DNA from: CAJBLF01 sp041663325
Lineage (GTDB): Bacteria; Patescibacteriota; Gracilibacteria; Absconditabacterales; Absconditicoccaceae
Assembly: GCA_041663325.1 (NCBI GenBank)
Contig: JBAZRN010000002.1
Span: 1 to 64,000, forward strand
Reading direction: 5' to 3'
Length of the DNA: 64,000 bases
Positions 18,729 to 28,500 of the stretch are shown piece after piece. The first letter of the stretch is position 1. Each line of letters opens with the position of its first letter. A model generated the notes under the pieces. That model was not told the origin of the DNA and did no database searches. It saw only the letters and a program-made list of their open reading frames with translations. The position numbers and the translations under genes were made by a program.

Positions 18729-19733
18729 ATGACAGGTATAATTGCAACTCTAGGACCAAAAACTTCCAACAAAGAAATGATCACCGATCTTCATCAGGCA
18801 GGTGTAGATATTTTCAGATTAAACTTTGCTCATGAGACGATTCAGTCATGAATGAAAGCAGTGAACATAATTCGTAATATAGAAAAAAAATTATGACAAA
18901 AAATACGCATATTGATGGACGTAGAATGACCAGGCATAAGAACTGGCGTTCTGATTGAATCTATTTCTTATGTTGCTGGCGAACAATTTAAAATTTTTAC
19001 CACGCAAAATATATCAGAAAAAAAATCTCTATTTTGTGATTATCCTTCCTTGCCGGATGATGTAAAAATCGGCAGTATCGTAAAAATCGACGCAGGACTT
19101 TTTCAAGTCCAAGTGCTGGGGAAATGAACAGATTTTATCTCGGTTCAGGCATTGAATGATTTTGTCGTCGGTTCCAGAAGACATATTAATCTGCCCGGTA
19201 TTCACGTAAAGTTGCCAAGCTTCACGGACAAAGACAAACAAGACGTTCTGTTTGCTATTCAGGAGAAGTTGGATTATGTAGCATTAAGTTTCGTAAGATC
19301 GGCTGCCGATATGCGCGAACTGAGAGCTTTCCTGGATCTTCATGGAGGAAAGAAAATTCAGACTGTCGCCAAGATAGAAAATGAAGAAGGATTGAAAAAC
19401 ATTTCTGCCATCGCCAAAGAAAGTGATATTATTATGGTGGCGAGAGGAGATTTAGGCACAGAGCTGCCAGTGGAAAATATTCCCATCTATCAAATGGATA
19501 TTATCAACGCCACAAAACAGCAAAATAAAAAAGTAATCGTGGCGACAGAAATGCTTGAATCTATGCTGCACAGCGCTACGCCTAAGAGAGCCGATATAAG
19601 CGATATCTTTTATGCAGTGATAGAAGGAGCTGATTATGTAATGTTATCAGGAGAAACCGCAGTTGGCGAGTATCCAGTGGAATGTGTTAAAGTAATGAAT
19701 AAGGTGATCTTAGCGGCTGAAAAGTATAAATAA
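18729..19733 (+). CDS. pyk: Pyruvate kinase, short form without C-terminal domain
   Basis: A 334-residue enzyme converting phosphoenolpyruvate and ADP to pyruvate and ATP. MTGIIATLGPKTSN and DIFRLNFAHE open the barrel. The B domain spans about residues 65-145. KLDYVALSFVRSAADMREL, KIQTVAKIENEEGL, IIMVARGDLGTELPVE, VIVATEMLESML and ADYVMLSGETAVGEYPVECV give the catalytic Lys, the metal-binding Glu and Asp, and the ADP/PEP loops. Usual pyruvate kinases have about 470 residues; this one stops right after the barrel and lacks the allosteric C domain. The stop is TAA, so this is not a recoding artefact. It follows the AMP cluster and would use its product downstream. Confidence 0.92.
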
Positions 19734-19758
19734 TATATTTAAATTTCCTGAAATAGGC

Positions 19759-20628
19759 ATGAAGAAACAAAAGTTAGATCATCACGAAAGTGCTATCAAT
19801 AAAATAGATAAAATATCTCCACCACAGGCGAATGATCTTTTTGGGGTATTTGAAGGTTTAGATAAACAAAAAATTACGGCATATGTTATTAAACAAGTAT
19901 TGAAGAATAAAGTTCCTATGTTAACGTTCTGAAAACAAGGGAAAATCTATAAAATAGCATTACCATACGATTGATGAGAAAAATATTTTCTTGTAGCAAA
20001 AAAGAAAAAAGATGTTACTGATGAATCCTATGATTTAAGATCAGAATTTCGTTTGCATCAATATGTATATGAATCAGTTGATCATCCTCAGATAAAAATT
20101 CCTGAATTATTCGGCTATCAAGAATTACCAAATGGTGAACAATTTATCGTGATGGAATTTGTGCCGGGACAAACGCTCTATACGTTGTTACTCAATAAGG
20201 TTATTGAAAAAACTCATCCAGAACGAGCACCGGCTCAAAATGACAAAGAAGCAGATATCAATATTGTAAAAATTTTTGGTGTAGAATCAGCTAAAAATAT
20301 GCTTTCAAAAATAGAAGTGACACCGTATATTTATAGTAAGGTAAAACGAATGAAGCTATTCACTTAAGAACAAGCAAAAGATATCAAAAAAAATATCACG
20401 GAATTTTTGTCAGCGATGCATGAAGAATGAGTGTATCATAGGGATTTGTGAGGTAGTTTGAGAAACATCATGTTCTGTCCCGATGGGAAGATTTATATTA
20501 TAGATTTTTGAAAAGCAGTAAAAAACCACGATATAAAAGATGAAAAAGAGATATATGGTGAAAATCAGTATTTTACTGACGAAGAAATATTGGATATCAT
20601 AGATGCATATACTGAATATAGATCCTAG
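19759..20628 (+). pseudogene. Protein-kinase-like gene interrupted by an in-frame TAA
   Basis: One reading frame of 290 codons is broken by TAA at 20365-20367. The N-terminal part has a kinase-like ATP lobe (QGKIYKIALPYDGGEKYFLV, then YELPNGEQFIVMEFVPG). After the TAA the frame continues with the catalytic loop VYHRDLGGSLRNIMF and the metal motif IYIIDFGKAV, typical of RIO/ABC1-like or small-molecule kinases. Neither piece alone would be active. Either the gene is newly dead, the base is a sequencing error, or TAA is suppressed. TGA is used freely on both sides of the TAA. Confidence 0.75.
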
Positions 20629-20939
20629 ACTTTAGTTATTAGCCCTTAGTCATTAGACTAAAGACTATCGACTAATCACGATACCATTCTCTAAATCTTT
20701 CATACTGAATAAGGATATGGGCGTACGCTTCTAGTCCGATTTTTTTTATTTTTTCAAAAACATTTGTCCGATAGTCGTTGAGATAGGATCATCAGATGAC
20801 AAAGTCCACCAGCCGATTGTTTAATTTTTTTTCTAGTTTTTTGAGCATTCATTATTACTAGTATAAATAGTAGATTTCGTCTTTAGTATAAAAAAAGTCT
20901 TGTAATTATCAAACTAAAAATAGAAGAGATAAAAATCTC
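20629..20939. other. Intergenic region before the L10 operon
   Basis: No gene seen. It opens with CTTTAGT/ACTAAAG inverted units of the common repeat type (20630-20680) and holds two T-runs (20741-20756, 20825-20832) but no convincing terminator stem. The main feature is the promoter at its right end. Confidence 0.5.
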
Positions 20940-20967
20940 TTGCAATCGTTCCCTATTTTCCTATAAA
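20940..20967 (+). promoter_or_regulatory. Promoter of the rplJ-rplL-...-rpoBC operon
   Basis: TTGCAA (20940-20945), 16-bp spacer, TATAAA (20962-20967). It directly precedes the L10 leader. Confidence 0.75.
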
Positions 20968-20974
20968 ACTCACA

Positions 20975-21083
20975 TAACTACCCAAGACAGTAGGTTGCTA
21001 AACGCATAAAATACCAATTCCTACCTAGGTTCACATACAAACGCTGTTTTTTGTATAAGAGCCTCGAAACGAGTCTTTTTTGT
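20975..21083 (+). ncRNA. Ribosomal protein L10 leader with attenuator
   Basis: The segment has the L10-leader core: AAGACAGTAGGT (20984-20995), then about 25 nt later CCTACCTAGGT (21020-21030), which pair GTAGG with CCTAC and give the kink-turn-like L10 site known from Firmicutes leaders. A downstream stem around CTCG-AAA-CGAG (21063-21073) followed by a T run looks like a terminator. Excess L10(L12)4 would bind the leader and stop transcription of its own operon. The rule is established for L10 leaders; its working here is inferred. Confidence 0.75.
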
Positions 21084-21128
21084 TTTCAAATTTAAAATTG
21101 TAAATTTAAAATTTAAAATTTATAAAAG

Positions 21129-21788
21129 ATGACAATAACCAAAGAAAAAAAACATCAGCTCTTAGCAAAATATAAGGAAGATCTAAGCGGCGCAACAAGC
21201 GCTGTGATTGTACAACAATCAGGAATAGCTGTTACTGTTGCCAATAAGATCAGAATGGAACTCAAAACGAGCGATGGAGAGATGAATATTATCAAGAAAA
21301 GAATTTTTCTCAGAGCACTCAAAGATGCGGGACTCGAAGAAATAAGGGTAGAGACATTAGAATGATCGGTATTCGCATTGTATGCGCATGAAAATGAATT
21401 TGGACCGCTCAAAGTAATCAATAAATATTTGAAAGCGTTTAAAAAAGAAAATAAAGGATCAGAATTATCGTTTTTGGGAGGATGGTTTGAAAAAAAATGG
21501 CAAGGCGGTGACTATGTAAATGAGCTTGCTAATGTGCCTACCAAAGAAGAATTGTTATCAAAACTTTGTTACTTATTCAACTATCCATTACAATCATTCG
21601 CTTGCGTACTTAGTGAAGTTGCAAAGAAGAATGGTGGGGCAGTAGATGAAGTTAAAGCGGAAGAGACTAAAATAGAAAAAGAAGTGAAGGAAGTTGTTGC
21701 AAACGAAAGTAAAGCAATCCAAGAAGAGAAGAAAGAAGAAGTCAAAATAGCTGAAACTCCAGTAGAAAATGAAGCTAAGACAGAATAA
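21129..21788 (+). CDS. rplJ: 50S ribosomal protein L10
   Basis: A 219-residue L10, the base of the ribosomal stalk that carries L7/L12 dimers and recruits translation GTPases. The N-terminal rRNA-binding domain (HQLLAKYKEDLSGATSAVIV, VANKIRMEL, MNIIKKRIFLRALKDAG) and the central region with NVPTKEELLSKLCYLFNYPL are normal. An acidic-basic tail of about 55 residues (DEVKAEETKIEKEVKEVVAN, then KKEEVKIAETPVENE) extends beyond the usual 165-175. One Gly is TGA (LEGSVFALYA). The gene follows the L10 leader and precedes rplL. Confidence 0.93.
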
Positions 21789-21818
21789 TTATTACAATAT
21801 ATTACGCGAATAAAATGA

Positions 21819-21883
21819 GCAAATTACGTGAAGCAAATTACGTGAAGCAAATTACGTGAAGCAAATTACGTGAAGCAAATTAC
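21819..21883 (+). repeat. Tandem repeat, 14-bp unit x 4.6
   Basis: Four exact copies of GCAAATTACGTGAA plus a partial fifth, between rplJ and rplL. The perfect identity suggests recent slippage expansion. ACGT within each unit is palindromic. No function is evident. Confidence 0.95.
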
Positions 21884-21944
21884 AATACATAATTAGTTAG
21901 TCCGTTAATCAAATATCTATTTTATATTATAATTGTTTCTAGAA

Positions 21945-22331
21945 ATGGAATTATCAAAAAACGCACAGAAAATACTGGAACTCATCAAAGAAATGAGTGC
22001 AGTAGAAATGAATCAACTCGTCAAAGCTATCGAAGAAGAATTTGGTGTTAGTGCTGCTGCTATGGTAGTTGCATGAGCTGCCGGAGGAGCTGCTGGCGGA
22101 GAAGCTGGTGCAGCGCAAGCAGATTCAGTTAATATCGAATTGACTGACATTGGACAACAAAAAATCTGAGTCATCAAAGCGGTTAAAGAACTTCTTGGAC
22201 TTGGACTCAAAGAAGCTAAAGATTTGGTAGAAAAAGCGCCGACACTTATCAAAGAAAAAGTTAAGTACGAGGAAGCTGAAGGTATCAAAGCAAAATTGGA
22301 AGCTGAAGGAGCAACGATCTCTTTCAAATAA
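21945..22331 (+). CDS. rplL: 50S ribosomal protein L7/L12
   Basis: A 128-residue stalk protein. The N-terminal dimerisation domain (LSKNAQKILELIKEMSAVEM, LVKAIEEEFGV) is joined by an Ala/Gly hinge to the C-terminal domain KIGVIKAVKELLGLGLKEAK, whose conserved surface binds EF-Tu and EF-G. The hinge glycine in VVAGAAGG and the glycine of KIGVIK are TGA, a clear proof of UGA = Gly in an essential gene. Transcribed with rplJ. Confidence 0.97.
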
Positions 22332-22430
22332 GAGTTTTGAATTTTAAAACCATGTATTTGCGTTTTCAAATTGTAAATTTCAAATTGTAAATTTCAAATT
22401 CCACTTTATTTATTCAAAAAGCAAAAAATT

Positions 22431-23096
22431 ATGAGTATATCGGTAAACGATGTAATCGAGGCACAAGCTCATATTGGTACGCTCAAAAGCGAAGCTCACC
22501 CAAAAACCAATAAATATTGGGCTGGGGTAGTAAACAATATAGCGGTGATCAATCCTGAATCTATCATAGAGCAGATCGAAAACGCACAAAAGAAAATTCA
22601 AACAGCCAAAGCCGAAGGAAAAGAGATTTTGGTGGTTTCTGAAAAGAAAATGTATGCAGACGAACTCGAAAAGCTCGGTGAAAAATATGGATTCAATTAT
22701 CTCAATTACAAACTTCCTTCTGGATTTTTGACGAATTTTGAGACACTCAAAAAAAGGATAGAATCCATGAATACCATGGCTCGTTTTATAGATACAGAAA
22801 ATTATCTTTCGTTGACCAAAAAAGAGCAATTAGTGTACAAGAGAAAACTTGCAAGAGTGTTGAAGATATATAAAGGAGTAAAGGGATTAAGTAAAAAGCC
22901 GGATTTAGTGATTGTACTTGACGGACAAATGATGGATAATTTTATCAATGAATTGGCAAAAACTCCTGATATCCAAAATATTATCATCGCAGGGACAAAT
23001 TTTTCTAGGCGATGGGCAGAAGACAGTATTATACTTGCTAATATATGAAGTCATAAAAGTGTAGATTTTGTTCTAAACCATATGTTTATGACTTAA
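22431..23096 (+). CDS. rpsB: 30S ribosomal protein S2
   Basis: A 221-residue S2 of the small-subunit body. AQAHIGTLKSEAHPKTNKYW corresponds to the N-terminal G-x-H-F-G-H region but reads AHIGTL. TLKKRIESM, KPDLVIVLDG and NIIIAGTNFSRRWAEDSIIL mark the Rossmann-like core. It is shorter than the usual 240-250, and the helical hairpin is compact. One TGA (ANIGSHKSVDF) near the end is sense; the gene ends at TAA 23094. It joins the L10 operon with a 99-bp gap. Confidence 0.92.
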
Positions 23097-23141
23097 TGTA
23101 TATGTATAAGAATTGCTTAGCGCAATTTATCTTCTCTATTG

Positions 23142-23621
23142 ATGTATATGGAAGAAACACAACAGTCCAGCACAGCTGGAAAAACGCCGGAAATAGGTAT
23201 TCCCATGATGGCTGAACAGTCAAAAGAGGTATATGTACCTAGTAGCACAGAGAAAAAGAGAGCAGTAATGATGTATCTCCTTATAGGAATTATTGTTACG
23301 GCATTCAATAATCAGAAAAAAAGCGATTTTGAGCAGTTTCATCTCAAACAATCTCTATGATGGTGGGCAGTTTTTCTTCTTCTTGTGGTAGCAACATCCA
23401 TATTTATGTTTATTCCGATAATAAAATATATTCCTATATGTATAATAATTGTTATGGTCGCTTTCTTGGGTATTTTTATCAAACATGCTCGAGACGGTAT
23501 ATATAGCATAGCTCAAGAAAACAAATTAGCAATATTTGTTAACTTGGGACAATGGATTATCGACTTATTTGAAGTAGACAAGAAAGAACAACCCAATGAA
23601 AAATGAAAAATGAATAATTAA
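23142..23621 (+). CDS. Tic20/DUF4870-like small membrane protein
   Basis: A 159-residue membrane protein. After a polar N-terminus (MYMEETQQSSTAGKTPEIGI) come three hydrophobic helices: VMMYLLIGIIVTAF, WWAVFLLLVVATSIFMFIPI and IPICIIIVMVAFLGIF. The segment KKSDFEQFHLKQSLGWW between helices 1 and 2 matches the short cytoplasmic loop (xFxxFHxxQ) of DUF4870/Tic20-like proteins, whose role in bacteria is unknown. TGA is used for the Gly of LGWW and once near the end. It sits between rpsB and tsf, an unusual insert in this operon. A TTG at 23139 is an alternative start. Confidence 0.6.
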
Positions 23622-23729
23622 AAATGATGGAAATTGTTTAACCATATGTTATAGCTACTTTAATAATTTACAATAGTTCGTAATAGAACAAATCATACAT
23701 TATTCATTATTAATTTTAAATTATTAATT

Positions 23730-24539
23730 ATGTTAAATATGTCAAATATAGAATTATTGAAACAATTGAGAGAAATCACGTTTGCTCCTCTCAAAGATTG
23801 TAAAGAGGCTTTGGCTGAATCAGGTGATGATTTAGAAAAAGCACAAGAACTTCTCAAGAAAAAGGGAATCGCAAAAGCATGAAGCAGGGCAGAAAGAGAA
23901 ACCAAAGAGGGAATCGTTAAAGTTATCGAAAAAGATGGAAAAATAGTCGGACTTAAACTTTTGTGTGAGACAGATTTCGTAGCAAAAAACGAAAACTTTC
24001 AAGCATTGTTTGATTCAGTACTTGCTAAAATCGCTGAAAGCAATAAAGAAGTGAATTCATTAGAGGATCTGGATCCTACAATAGGACAAGCTATCGATGA
24101 TGAAGTGAAAGAATTTATGGGCAAAACAGGTGAAAATATGAAGATTGCCGGCGTTTTAGTGACGAAGGAAAAAGCGTTTATTTATAATCATCCAGGGAAT
24201 AAAGTTGCTTCACTTATTTTCTTTCAGTGAGGAAATAATGAAGTAGCGAAAGAACTTGCACTTCAAGTTACCGCTATGAATCCTACCTATGTCTCATTTG
24301 ATCAGATAGATGCCAACGAAATAGCGAAAATGAAAGAAGAATTTGTCGCAGACCTCAAGGCTGCTGGTAAACCGGAGGCTATGATTGCTCAGATCGTTGA
24401 TGGTAAAATAAATAAATCATTAGCTGATTATGTTCTCTTGGAACAAGAGTATATTAGAGATGGAGCAAAAAAGGTAAAAGAAATTTTGCCAGCTGATATG
24501 AAAGTGACTAAATTTATCAGAATAGCTATCTGAAGTTAA
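23730..24539 (+). CDS. tsf: Translation elongation factor Ts
   Basis: A 269-residue EF-Ts that exchanges GDP for GTP on EF-Tu. The N-terminal UBA-like part reads LLKQLREITFAPLKDCKEAL, then LLKKKGIAKAGSRAERET. The core motif CETDFVAKNENFQAL contains the T-D-F-V-A-x-N residues that contact EF-Tu. LALQVTAMNPTYVS starts the second half. Gly in IAKAGSRA and FFQGGNNE and the final Gly-Ser are TGA. The start at 23730 allows three extra residues before MSNIELL; ATG 23739 is an alternative. It follows rpsB with one membrane gene between. Confidence 0.95.
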
Positions 24540-24611
24540 ATACAAAATCATGCATCATGTGTCATGCATCATGCATCAAATATAATAGGTTTTAATATTT
24601 AAAAAATAATA

Positions 24612-25178
24612 ATGCAAAAGTATGATGTAGTATTGTTGATTGACGCATCCTTATCAGAGATTGCCCGCAAAGAAGTGGTTTCTGAGTTTGAAAATATTAT
24701 CAAAAAAAACATCATTGATCAGGATGATATAGGACTTCAAGAATTAGCTTACAATTTAAGTAATAAGGCTTGAAATGACAAGGCATATCTGTATTCATAT
24801 TGTATCCAGGCGGAAGCTAAAGATTTGGATATAATCAAAAAAAACGTATTGTACAATAAATCCATCAAAAGGTATTTTATTTTTAAGATGGAAAAGAATG
24901 ATGAATTTTTGAAGTATACCAAAGTATCTGATGAACTCAAAATTATTATAGACGGATGGGATGCAAAAAAGCTTTGACAAAAAGTGGACTTTTTTGCTGA
25001 TAGAAAAAATGAAAAATATCTCAATCGGAAATCAATTATTATGCTCAAAAAATATATTACAAGATTTGGCAATATTAAACCAAGAAAATACACCAACAAT
25101 CCTGTTATCATCCAAAAAAAACTCAAAACAATAATTTTGAGAGCTAGAGAATTAGGGTTATTAGCATACACTAAATAG
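24612..25178 (+). CDS. rpsF-rpsR: Fusion of 30S ribosomal proteins S6 and S18
   Basis: A 188-residue single frame joining two ribosomal proteins. Residues 1-95 are S6-like: MQKYDVVLLIDASLSEIARK, LQELAYNLSNKAGNDKAYLY (usual '.LAY.I.k...g.Y') and SIKRYFIFKME. Residues 138-188 are S18-like: LKKYITRFGNIKPRKYTNNP and IILRARELGLLAYTK, matching the S18 core '..L..F....GKI.PRR.TG....Q..L..aIKRAR..gLLP'. A linker of about 40 residues includes one TGA Gly. S6 and S18 are heterodimer partners on the 30S platform and are neighbours in most genomes; here no stop separates them. No separate rpsR is in the window. Confidence 0.85.
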
Positions 25179-25271
25179 CCGATAGTCTTTAGTCGATAGA
25201 CTTTAGAAATTCGTAATTCGTAATTCGTAATTGAATAATAATTAATATTTATAATTTAACATGATAGTAAG

Positions 25272-25427
25272 ATGGCTAGTAAATTAAGAAGAGTAAGAAA
25301 ATATTCTCGAACTAAAAGAATAGGTAAACATGGCTTTAGAGAAAGAATGCTGACTGCATGAGGAAGAGCAGTGCTAAGTAGAAGAAGAGCCAAAGGAAGA
25401 AAACAACTAACCGTTCAAAGATCGTAA
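25272..25427 (+). CDS. rpmH: 50S ribosomal protein L34
   Basis: A 51-residue, very basic protein. KRIGKHGFRERMLTAGGRAV then RRRAKGRKQLTV is the L34 signature (K-H-G-F-R-x-R-M ... G-R-x-V-L-x-R-R-R-x-K-G-R). One of the two glycines in TAGGRAV is TGA. Too short for many ORF callers, but certain from motif. It lies between the S6-S18 fusion and rpoB; elsewhere rpmH usually neighbours rnpA and dnaA. Confidence 0.93.
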
Positions 25428-25554
25428 TCTGGTTTTTGATTTTTTTTGTTTTTATATCAAACGTATAAAATTGATAACGTAGAGTAAGAAAATTTTTGCC
25501 TATATTAGGCATAGACCATATTCATTGTTTATTTTCTTAATCACAGATAATCTT

Positions 25555-28500
25555 ATGAAATCAAAAAAAAATTCTCAAGCAAAAAACGAAACAAAAAAAA
25601 CTAAAAAAGTGAATGTATCTTCAAGAACGAAGGACAAACAAGATAAAAAAAACGTAAAATCAGCGGCAAAAAAAGTAATCAAGCCTGTCGTTGGGACAAA
25701 ACACAAATCAATTAAAACCGCTAGTATCCTGCCAAACAAACCAACTCAAAAAATGAATAAATCTCCTAAGGTATTTGAGATGCCAAGTATATTCAAGGAT
25801 TTCTATAAAGAAGGTGATAGGATATTTTTACGCAATCCTAAAAAATTTGCTGGATTTCCTGATCTTCTAGATCTTCAGAAAAGAGGATATAATGATTTTA
25901 TCAAAAAATATATCAATAAACTTTTCGGCAATATTAATCCTGTACGAGATATTGCATGAGAAAAAATGTATGTAGAGATAGATGATATAAAAATTTCTGA
26001 TCCTATCGACGATGTAAAAACTTGTAAGAAAAAGGAATTGACCCACGGAGGGATTATTACGGGTAAAGTAAAATTGAATGAAATACATGATGATGGGAAA
26101 AAGAAAACTGAAAAGACTTTGTTTAGTAAACGCGCAAATATCGGTATTTTGCCACTAATGACACCTTCAGCTTCATATATTATTAATGGAGTAGAGAGAG
26201 TAATTATTTCACAGATTATCAGATCATACGGTATATTTTTTGCTAAAAAAGAATTTAAATATTCATTTAAGGTGATCCCAGAAAATGGACCATGGTTGGA
26301 AGTTCAAACAGAAAAATCTGGAGTAGTAGTAGCCAGGGTCAACAAATCAAGAAAATTTCCTATTACCACATTGCTCAGGATTTTCTGATTAGAAACCGAT
26401 GAAAGTATGAGAGAATTATTCAAAGGCTGCTTTGATGAAGAAGATTTCAATTATTTCGAAACAACACTAAAAAAAGATAGTACTACTGATGCGTTATCTG
26501 CCGCTGAGTTTGTATATAATAAAATTAGACCAGGAGAATTGATTGATCCAGAAAGTGCGCTCAATTACATAAAAAACCAATTCCTTTCTCCAGACAGAAT
26601 TTTTGTCGGAAGAATCGCAAGAAGAAAGATCAACGCAAAATTAGGAATCAAAAAACCATTGGATGGTGATCTGGCAAATGTTTTTGATGGAGAAGATTTA
26701 GTAGGTGCGCTCAAGTATCTCTTCAATATTTCAAATTTTAAAAAATGATATTATACAGACGATTCTGATCATCTTTCAAATAAACGTATCAGATCTATGG
26801 GAGAAATACTGTATGCTCATCTCCAACCCGTGATGAGAAAATTTGTTAAGAGTATCAAGGGGAAACTCAGTATCCTTAATCTTGAAAATCCATTAAAAAT
26901 TACTGATCTTGTAAACTTCAAAATTATCGATAATGCAGTAAAAAGTTTCTTTGCTACATCTCAGCTTTCGCAATTTCTTGATCAGATTAATCCGCTCTCA
27001 GAGATAGAACATAAAAGAAGAATTACCGCCCTTGGACCTTGAGGTCTCAAAAGAGAAACAGCAAAATTTGAAGTGCGTGATGTTCATCCTTCGCATTATG
27101 GAAGAATCTGTCCTATCGAAACGCCGGAAGGACAAAATATCGGTCTGGTAATTTATCAATCCTTATATTCTCGTGTCAACGATGAATGATTTTTGGAAAC
27201 TCCAGCGCTCAAGATCACTCGTGAAGTGCTAGCAAAAAAAGAACTCTTGCTCAATAGGATTGCTCACCGTGATATTCATGAATTGGATGCCAAAGGAAAA
27301 GAGCTCAAAAGTATAATCGTCAAAGAAGATCATTACATCGATGAAAAATCAGCAAAAGAAATAGAAAAAGTATATGGCAAACTTGGGAAAGTTATAGTCG
27401 TAAAACCATTTTTTACTAATGAGGTAGAGTATATTTCTCCAGAATTAGATGAGAAATGTTGTATTGCTGATGCCACTACGCCAATCGATGATTACAATAA
27501 TATCGTAGAAATGCGTGTAGCTGCCAGACAATTTAACGAGATGGGAATGTTTCACGTCAATGATATTACTCATGTGGATGTTAATCCATCACAAATATTT
27601 TCACCAAACACTTCACTGATTCCATTTGTAGATCATAACGATGCGGTTCGTGCGTCTATCGCTACCAACCAACAGAGACAAGCATTGCCATTGCTCAAAA
27701 ATGACGCTCCACTAGTAGGAACCGGACTTGAAAGAGATATTGTGCAGATGACTCATGCCGTGATCAAAGCAGAATCTGAAGGAGAAATAATATATGTAGA
27801 CGGAAAGAGAATAAAAATAAAATATAAGACAGGGATCAAAGAATATCCGTTAGTCACGTTTGCGAGATCCAATAGTAAAACGTGTATGAATCAGATTCCA
27901 AGAGTTTCGCTTGGAGAAAAAGTTAAAAAAGGCGACTTATTGGCAGAGTGACCATGTTCAGTGGGTGGAGAAATGGCGCTGGGGAAAAATCTCAGAGTAG
28001 CGTTTATGCCATGGAAATGATACAACTATGAAGATGCGATTGTAATATCTCAGAGACTGGTAAAAGATGATGAATTGACGTCCATTCAAATAGAAGAATA
28101 TGAAATTGAAGTGGCAGATACTAAACTTGGACCCGAAGAAACAACCAATGATATCCCTGGGGTTTCTATGACTAAGTTGAAAAATTTGGATGATGACGGA
28201 GTGATTAGAATCGGATCTATTGTTAAATGATGAGATATTCTTATCGGAAAAATAACTCCAAAATCTGAATGAGAGCTTACTCCAGAAGAAAAACTTATCC
28301 AGGCAATTTTCTGAGATAAATCAAAAAATGTAAAAGATACGTCACTGTATGTACCATCAGGAAGTAGTGAAGGAAAAATTATTGATGTGGTGATTCTTGA
28401 TGCAAAAAAGGGAGATAATTTGATGGCATGAGTGAGAAAGAAAATAAAAGTTTACGTTGCAAGTACAAGAAAAATAGAGGTAGGAGACAAACTTGCAGGA

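Noticed and set aside
21819..21883. CRISPR-like array
   Set aside because: The 14-bp units are head-to-tail with no spacers; a simple tandem repeat. No CRISPR array or cas gene was seen elsewhere in the window.
22075..22170. UGA as selenocysteine or tryptophan
   Set aside because: TGA falls on conserved glycines (L7/L12 hinge and KIGVIK), Trp is encoded by TGG, and no SECIS-like stems follow the many TGA sites.
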